A stretch of 64,000 nt of DNA from contig OU744724.1 in the NCBI GenBank assembly GCA_916613615.1, positions 27,638,171 through 27,702,170 of the forward strand, in the 5' to 3' direction. This DNA is from Steromphala cineraria (taxonomy: Eukaryota > Mollusca > Gastropoda > Trochida > Trochidae). Shown in pieces: positions 58,476-64,000 of the stretch (positions within the stretch are counted from its first letter, which is position 1; the number at the start of each line of letters is the position of its first letter). The notes under the pieces are model-generated. The model worked only from the letters and a program-made list of their open reading frames with translations, was not told the DNA's origin and ran no database searches. The translations under genes were made by a program, and so were the position numbers.

Positions 58476-58979
58476 AAGTTTCAATCCCAATTTTTGGCAT
58501 TGCTGAGCCATTTATTTATGGGACGTTTAGGCCCAAAAGCTGATTGTCGCGTCTCCCATATGGCTGAATCCTTAATTAAGGCTTTACACATTCAGATAGG
58601 TCGAGATCATATACAAGTCGGATAACAATACTTGAATAATTTTTGTTGTTTGTTTGTAAGGTTTCAAAATCAACTTTGATTGTAAAGCAATATAACTCTT
58701 TACGACAATGTTGCACGTTCTTTTAATGTTTAATTTGTTTGGGTTTTGTTTCAATTGATTGGTAATGTTTGTATAGGTTTTGTCTTCAGAGTGTATATGT
58801 ATTACTTTTCAAAGTGATTATCTGATCTGCAGTTAAACGATATATCAAACGAAAACAAAATTAGGCATTTAAGCGTTAATATCTTTAAATCATGGGAATT
58901 TGGGGAATTGTTCGTATAGTTTACCCAAATTGTTAATGTTCCCTTTGGAACAAATGTTATTGTTAACAAAGATTGCCTT

Positions 58980-59130
58980 CCAATCGATAAAGTGTGATTG
59001 CAATGCTTTGGTTTTAACCTGATGCTATACTGATACTGCAGTTCATAAAATTTCAAATTCTTCATTTGGACTTCAAGTCTATTGATTACAATCAAGCATG
59101 ATCACAATCAATCAATAGGTATATTGTACA
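58980..59130 (+). repeat. Duplicated segment, pairs with 63830-63925
   Basis: TTGGACTTCAAGTCTATTGA, TTACAATCAAGCATGATC and CAATCAATCA are matched at 63870-63925 by TTGGACTTCCAGTTCACTGA, CTACAATCAAGCATAATA and CAATCAATCA, about 4.8 kb away. Confidence 0.7.
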
Positions 59131-59744
59131 CGGCGACGTCGCCTGGCAACGTTTCACCAATTGTAATGGTGTCTGTTTTTTTAAAAAGGAAGTTTATTTT
59201 GACATTGTTCCTTCTCCTTAGGTCGTTATGGATCTTAACACCTAAAACCTGAAATGAAATGATCACAATGGAATACAATTAAAAAGAGACTTTTTTAAAA
59301 AGTTTTTTAAGTGTAAGTTGTTTAATGTTATGGTTTGATTGACTTACTTGTCACCTTTTTTGAAGTCATGATTTTATTTGGGGTACAGAATTATTTTAGC
59401 GTTATTTCATACAGTTTTTTCACATTTAACTTTAATCAACTCTCTCTCTGCAATGGAACCAGCTTGCAGCCAAGTAAATGATTTCCCTTCATGCACATGT
59501 CAATGAGTTCGACCGTCTTTGAGTAATATGAATACATTTTAAATGGCTAATTATATATCATTATACTGTATATCAAGTTATTTTATTTACAATTTTTTAA
59601 TCCTCATTGTTAGTTATTCGTATCATTTTTCCTCAAGGTGACTTCTAAACTTTAAAAAAACATTTTCCACTGACTAATTGGCTGTACGTGCTTCGAGACA
59701 AACGTCACGATAAGCACAGTTTAGAGAAAAAAACATTCTTACAT

Positions 59745-60270
59745 GATATTTACCCGAACTACTCAGTCGGGAAATCAATCTTTCTTTGTAGGGTCCTCCT
59801 CGTTATTTCTAAATAATCCCACCATGCTGTCACACAGATGATCGATGATCGTTCTTAGTACCCAGATATTATGATGGAAAGGAAACCTCAGAAAGCATTC
59901 TATTGATCCAAGCTTTTTATTTTGTATACACCTTCTATAATTGCAAATTGGTAAATCTATTCTTATTTGATTTCAAATTCGATATTTTGAGTGTAAAGTG
60001 TAATGCAAAAGCAGACATATAGTTTCGATCTTAATCAAAGTTCTGGATGAAAAGCTTTATATGATCTATTGACGGACAGATTTCTGAGAAAACATAGCCT
60101 ATTCACAACCGTGGTTTTGATCTTGACTATGTGTAGGATTATGTGTACCTTTCTCATTTAATTGATCCGATTATGAGAGGCGCTGCCTTCATTCCAGGCG
60201 AGAAGCATTGATAATAGATAAAACACGTTCAGAGATAACAATGGTCTGATTCATGAATAAAACATTGCTT
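59745..60270 (+). repeat. Duplicated segment, second copy of 39125-39660
   Basis: TATTTACCCGAACTACTCAG, AAATCAATCTTTCTTTGTAG, ACCTTTCTCATTTAATTGAT and TTCATGAATAAAACATTG follow the order seen in the 39 kb copy. The offset is about 20.6 kb. Confidence 0.75.
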
Positions 60271-61459
60271 CTTTTCTTTGAAGATTCCATAATTCCTCAC
60301 GCCATTCAACTGTTCACAGAAATCCAACAAATCCATATTTCAACGTCACTCCAACTCTTGTCAAGCATAACAGGTTTTAGACCGATTTTGATATAGCAAG
60401 ATATGCTTTTGAGAACCTTGAATAAAAGTGATCACACAAACAACAGATCCAACATTAGTTTAGGGTATTATTTCTTAAACCATACAATATATATTGTCGA
60501 AAACAAGTATTTTTCTATATTTATATATAAACTTTAAATCTATGTTACTTTGGTTGTACGGGACAATATCTTTGTATTTAGCTCTTTTACCGTAAGATAA
60601 GCAATATTTTCACACATGTCTTGGTCATTAGAAGTGATATCAAAGCTGTATTCAAATAAGCAAACTAAAGTGTTTCTGTTTTAACTTGGCAACTTTTAAT
60701 CACGTTTTTTTATAAAGAAAAAAAATCCATCTGTGTTATTTTCTCTTACTATGTAAGGAACGCCAAACACTGTCAAACTTGCAACAGGTTGTTATCATTA
60801 TTCTTTATTATAGTTATATATATAACAATATAAATGAATGTTGGTTTAAGACTGAATGTCTCTCTTAAATATTTTAAACCCAGAAATCAGCAAATCAGAT
60901 CAGTTGTGTAAACACTCATAGTCTTAAAACAAAGTTCCTTATAGAATTTTATTGGAATGGGACTTTTGTTATGTTTGCAAGTGCTTCAATTTTGAAATAG
61001 GACAATCATTCAAAACAGTTTATATTTACCAAATGGGATATTATCCAGCTATTTCAAGATGCAAACCTTCCGAATGTTTTATGATCTTAAAATGCCAATG
61101 GGGTTACGCGTGTGTTATATTAATAAATGGAAAATGATAACTCGAATTTTTATCAGCATTAAAACCAGACAAAAGGAGAGATGTTACCTCATTTGATTGC
61201 CATTGCTTAAGAATGAATGACCATTGCACAATAGGAATTAATAAATAAATGGAAAAGCGGACTCAGCCACCTATGTATATACATATACATTGTGTATACT
61301 GTTACATTACATCAAGGTTAGTAATAGTGGAGACCATTTCTTTTCAAATGAATAAACCTTATGATTTTTACAAGAAATAAACTTTTAAATGGCATAGACT
61401 AGTTTGTAATGTTTAACAGCCTTTTCAAAAGACAAGGTTTCACCTTTCAGACTACTCAG
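60271..61459. other. Non-coding stretch, nothing recognised
   Basis: AT-rich. The 61-codon plus frame at 60952-61137 is unrecognised. Confidence 0.55.
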
Positions 61460-62090
61460 AAAAATATGCCTTTGCTCTAAACGATTAAATGATTGAGCAA
61501 CTTAAATCTGGTAGGAAAGCCAAAAAGAATAGCATTTGTGTCTAGAATTTTAGCCATGTTTGTGTGGGTGTTCAAAAATAGTTCCACTTTCATCCAGAAT
61601 TATTTTACAAACGGGCAATTTATAAAAACGTGAAACAAGTTTTCTGTCTTAGTTTTACAAAATGAACAGTTATCATCATCTACTAATATCATGGCTTTTA
61701 ATTCTTCTTTTTTTTTTGTATATAATATGCGATGCAAAAATTTGAATTCTAATAATTTGACGTCCTTTGTAGAGCATCTACATGTATACTGAATACAAAT
61801 ATCTTTCCAATCTAGCAATAAGATGTCAAAAAATTTCGCCCACATTTCACAAACTTTTTGGCTATCATTACAAGTAAATATGCTGTCATAAAAATATCTT
61901 GACCCTTTTTCTGGTTTAAGCAAATCTAGACCATTATCATTTATAATCAGATTGGATTTAATTATACATATCTGCTGACTAATACATATCTGCCTTGAAT
62001 CAGGAATACTACAAACCAACTTGTGTATAATCTAAAAATGTTCCTTTAATGTCATATACCTTTTTAAATTCATCAAAAGTCATTTACCCA
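61460..62090 (-). pseudogene. C-terminal fragment of an L1/Tx1-type LINE ORF2
   Basis: On the minus strand TFDEFKKVYDIKGTFLDY near 62070-62020 is followed, after a one-base shift, by VCSIPDSRQ and the 139-codon frame 61600-62019. That frame ends with KLLEFKFLHRILYTKK and the zinc-binding region DDDNCSFCKTKTENLFHVFI plus NCPFVK. After a TAA it continues as FWMKVELFLN and AKILDTNAILFGFP, then LLNHLIV. This is the order of the zf-RVT domain and tail of L1/Tx1 LINEs. The reverse transcriptase and endonuclease are absent, as expected of a 5'-truncated copy. Confidence 0.85.
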
Positions 62091-63043
62091 CAGGAATTAC
62101 AAACTTTAGTTTGTGTTAAGTCATTCTTTTCGGTGAAACGTTTCAAATGAAAAGGCAAATACAGTTATTTCAAAATCTCTTCAAATGGTAAGATCATATG
62201 CAAATAAGTATATCCATTTCTTTCCTTTTTAAAACGCAGAAGCTGCTTTGTTAACAAAAATATTATTCCTTAATTAGTTTCTGCATCACTAGCTTTAACC
62301 ATTTCATGTTTCATATGCATGGGAAGTTCTTCTTAAAGGCTAGAATTTTCAATTGAGATATTGCTCCAGACATTAATTTCCTCCAGCAATCATTCTCATT
62401 CGCGTGTATTCAATACAGATTGTTCGTGGGTGTCTTTATCAACGTGTTCTTTTAAATACAGCTTCATGGTGCCCAGGGAGATCAAAACTCTGGTCAATAA
62501 TGTCATTGTGATGGTTTGCTTAATGTTTCCAAGAACGTATATTATGTTGCCATAATAAACTTTATATTGACTACCGCACACATTTTATTCACGTTTTTTC
62601 ATCAACCAATTTAAAAGTTTCAGGATCGTTATAGTATAGATATAATGGAATCTATTTTCATTATGCAATCGCAAAACATTGATGGATTTAAAGTATTGTT
62701 AACAAATTATCTTATTTTCATGTTTGTTGTGAATAACCTATTATATTATTCAATTTGTGTTGAACCTTTTTTCTGCTTATTGATGCTTCGTAGCATGTCC
62801 ATAGATTTATGTTTTGTTTGTTATTTTACTGATCAGATTATTTCAGACAGCAATACTGTTATGGCTATTTATGTTTCTGTCATCATACATATTCGTTAGA
62901 TGTTTTATTTGTCATAATTTCCCCTTTTGTAAGTAAATGCAACGAAATTTTCTTTACAGGTATAATTACTCGATAACATCAATAACGTAGAAGATGTCAC
63001 ATATTTAGGGAAACATGTATGTGTTTGATTTGGCGTGAACACC
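62091..63043. other. Non-coding stretch
   Basis: 62300-62400 may carry the LINE homology further on the minus strand (NDCWRKLMSGAISQLKIL), but it is too decayed to be sure. 62560-62615 matches 57880-57940. The 84-codon frame 62645-62899 is hydrophobic and AT-driven; not called. Confidence 0.45.
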
Positions 63044-63399
63044 TTAAAGGGGCAGTTTCAGTTGGAATATAAGGTGATGTCAAGAAAATAAAAATAAATA
63101 TTTCCAATTGAAAGACGATGAATTTAAACTAAATGAAGCAGTCATAAATCTATTCTAAATGTAAAGTTGATTCATGCGATTCCTTTTTCTTACACAAAAT
63201 GAAATAAAGGTGTAAGGTGTAAAAATGGCGGCCTATGGACTTAATGTAAATAATTATAATTTGTTCTCTGACAATGGATGATTGGTTAGTGTAATGAGAT
63301 TGTTGACACTATCAAATTAATACATTTAGCATTGACGTACATTTATCAGTGAAAAATGAATAATGTAGAATTTTCAAAAAACGTGCTACTGTCCTTTGA
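63044..63399 (-). mobile_element. MITE family B, copy 5
   Basis: Left TTAA at 63044-63047 with AGGGGCAGTT, after which the usual GCACGTTTTTAGGG is missing and GGAATATAAGGTGATGTCAA follows directly. Interior AATGGCGGCCTATGGACTTA and TGACACTATCAAATTAATAC. The right end AAAACGTGCTACTGTCCTTT is followed by TTGA in place of TTAA. Same orientation as copy 4. Confidence 0.87.
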
Positions 63400-63487
63400 A
63401 AGTCTGTGAGTTTTTCAAATTCTACATTCCGTTAAGAGTTCCTTTCATTCATAGGAATTGGTCTTGAAATAAGTATTTTCCTTTTAG

Positions 63488-63711
63488 ATTTTTTTCATTT
63501 CTATCAAACCGTGTTACAAAGCTTTAACGATTCAAGTGGTGATACATCAGAAACGTCTAGGTATATTCGTTACAAAGACAACACAAGAAATCTTGAAGAT
63601 GATAGTTTACTTACTATACGCATAGATCATCCGACAGGGGTCGTTTACATGATAAACAAACAATTCAGTGATAAAACAATTAATGATACACCTTTAGATT
63701 ATTTCATTTAA
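63488..63711 (+). CDS. Candidate 3'-terminal exon, product unknown
   Basis: After a pyrimidine-rich tract ending in TTTTCCTTTTAG (63487) a frame stays open for 73 codons to TAA at 63709-63711, starting FFHFYQTVLQSFNDSSGD and ending INDTPLDYFI. The composition is acidic and serine/threonine-rich (SGDTSETSRY, LEDDSLLTIRID), unlike the K/N/I/F-rich chance frames around it. It could be the cytoplasmic tail of a membrane protein, which is a guess. No polyadenylation signal was found before the window end. It could also be a chance frame. Confidence 0.25.
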
Positions 63712-64000
63712 AAATGGGAAAACTCACAATATTCATTTCAATGAAAAGCTCAACAAACTATAGTCATTTTACCATATGGACTTCTTTGAGAGGCCCTCCT
63801 GTAATTGAACTTTGACTGTAGTTCCTAGAATGTTAAATCCAATCACTTTGCTACGCTTCAAGACTTTTCAATTGGACTTCCAGTTCACTGACTACAATCA
63901 AGCATAATACCAATCAATCAGGACGCCGCGAATCATGGCGTTAAAGACAAAAATAACGAGAGAAAATAGAAGTACGATTTGCTATCAAATAATTACGACA

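Overview
This is AT-rich, intron- or intergenic-like animal DNA packed with transposon relics and no complete host gene that I can recognise. Several repeats look like those I associate with bivalve and other mollusc genomes: AGGTCA-rich repeats ending in GC-rich palindromes, repeats carrying CCGTCCGTCC-type runs followed by CTTCTTCTCCAGAAC, and a BEL/Pao LTR element. I infer a mollusc, probably a bivalve; this is an inference from repeat style and not from a diagnostic gene.

Layout. 1-6076: a decayed, internally deleted BEL/Pao LTR retrotransposon (5' LTR cut by the window edge, gag, protease start, RNase H, integrase, 3' LTR); the reverse transcriptase core is missing. 6.1-26 kb: non-coding sequence with a ~330-bp dispersed repeat (three copies, two of them inverted to each other), two copies of an ~310-bp MITE family with 8-bp target duplications (family A), two copies of a TTAA-flanked MITE (family B), one copy of a third MITE (family C), and signs of an ~8-kb tandem segmental duplication. 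A CpG-richer spot at 9.9-10.2 kb with two CCAAT boxes, a well-placed ATG and a splice donor is the best candidate for the start of a host gene. 27243-28711: a full-length but inactivated Tc1-like DNA transposon. 29.8-31.5 kb: microsatellite and degenerate tandem repeats. 31.8-64 kb: several related sequence blocks repeated in the same order (tandem segmental duplications), interrupted by a nearly intact LINE at 40.9-44.6 kb (minus strand, 1091-codon ORF2), a cluster of Tc1/MITE debris at 46.2-47.8 kb, further MITE copies, an AGGTCA repeat with GC-rich inverted ends at 52.7-53.3 kb, and an L1/Tx1-type LINE tail at 61.5-62.1 kb. A short exon-like ORF lies at 63.49-63.71 kb.

The genes present are transposon genes acting only for their own elements; most are broken. 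The most notable observation is MITE family A: three copies with perfect 8-bp target duplications and the same one-base offset at the left end, one of which has amplified its own terminal repeat into four 44-bp units. Coordinates of the diverged duplicated blocks are approximate because they were aligned by eye.
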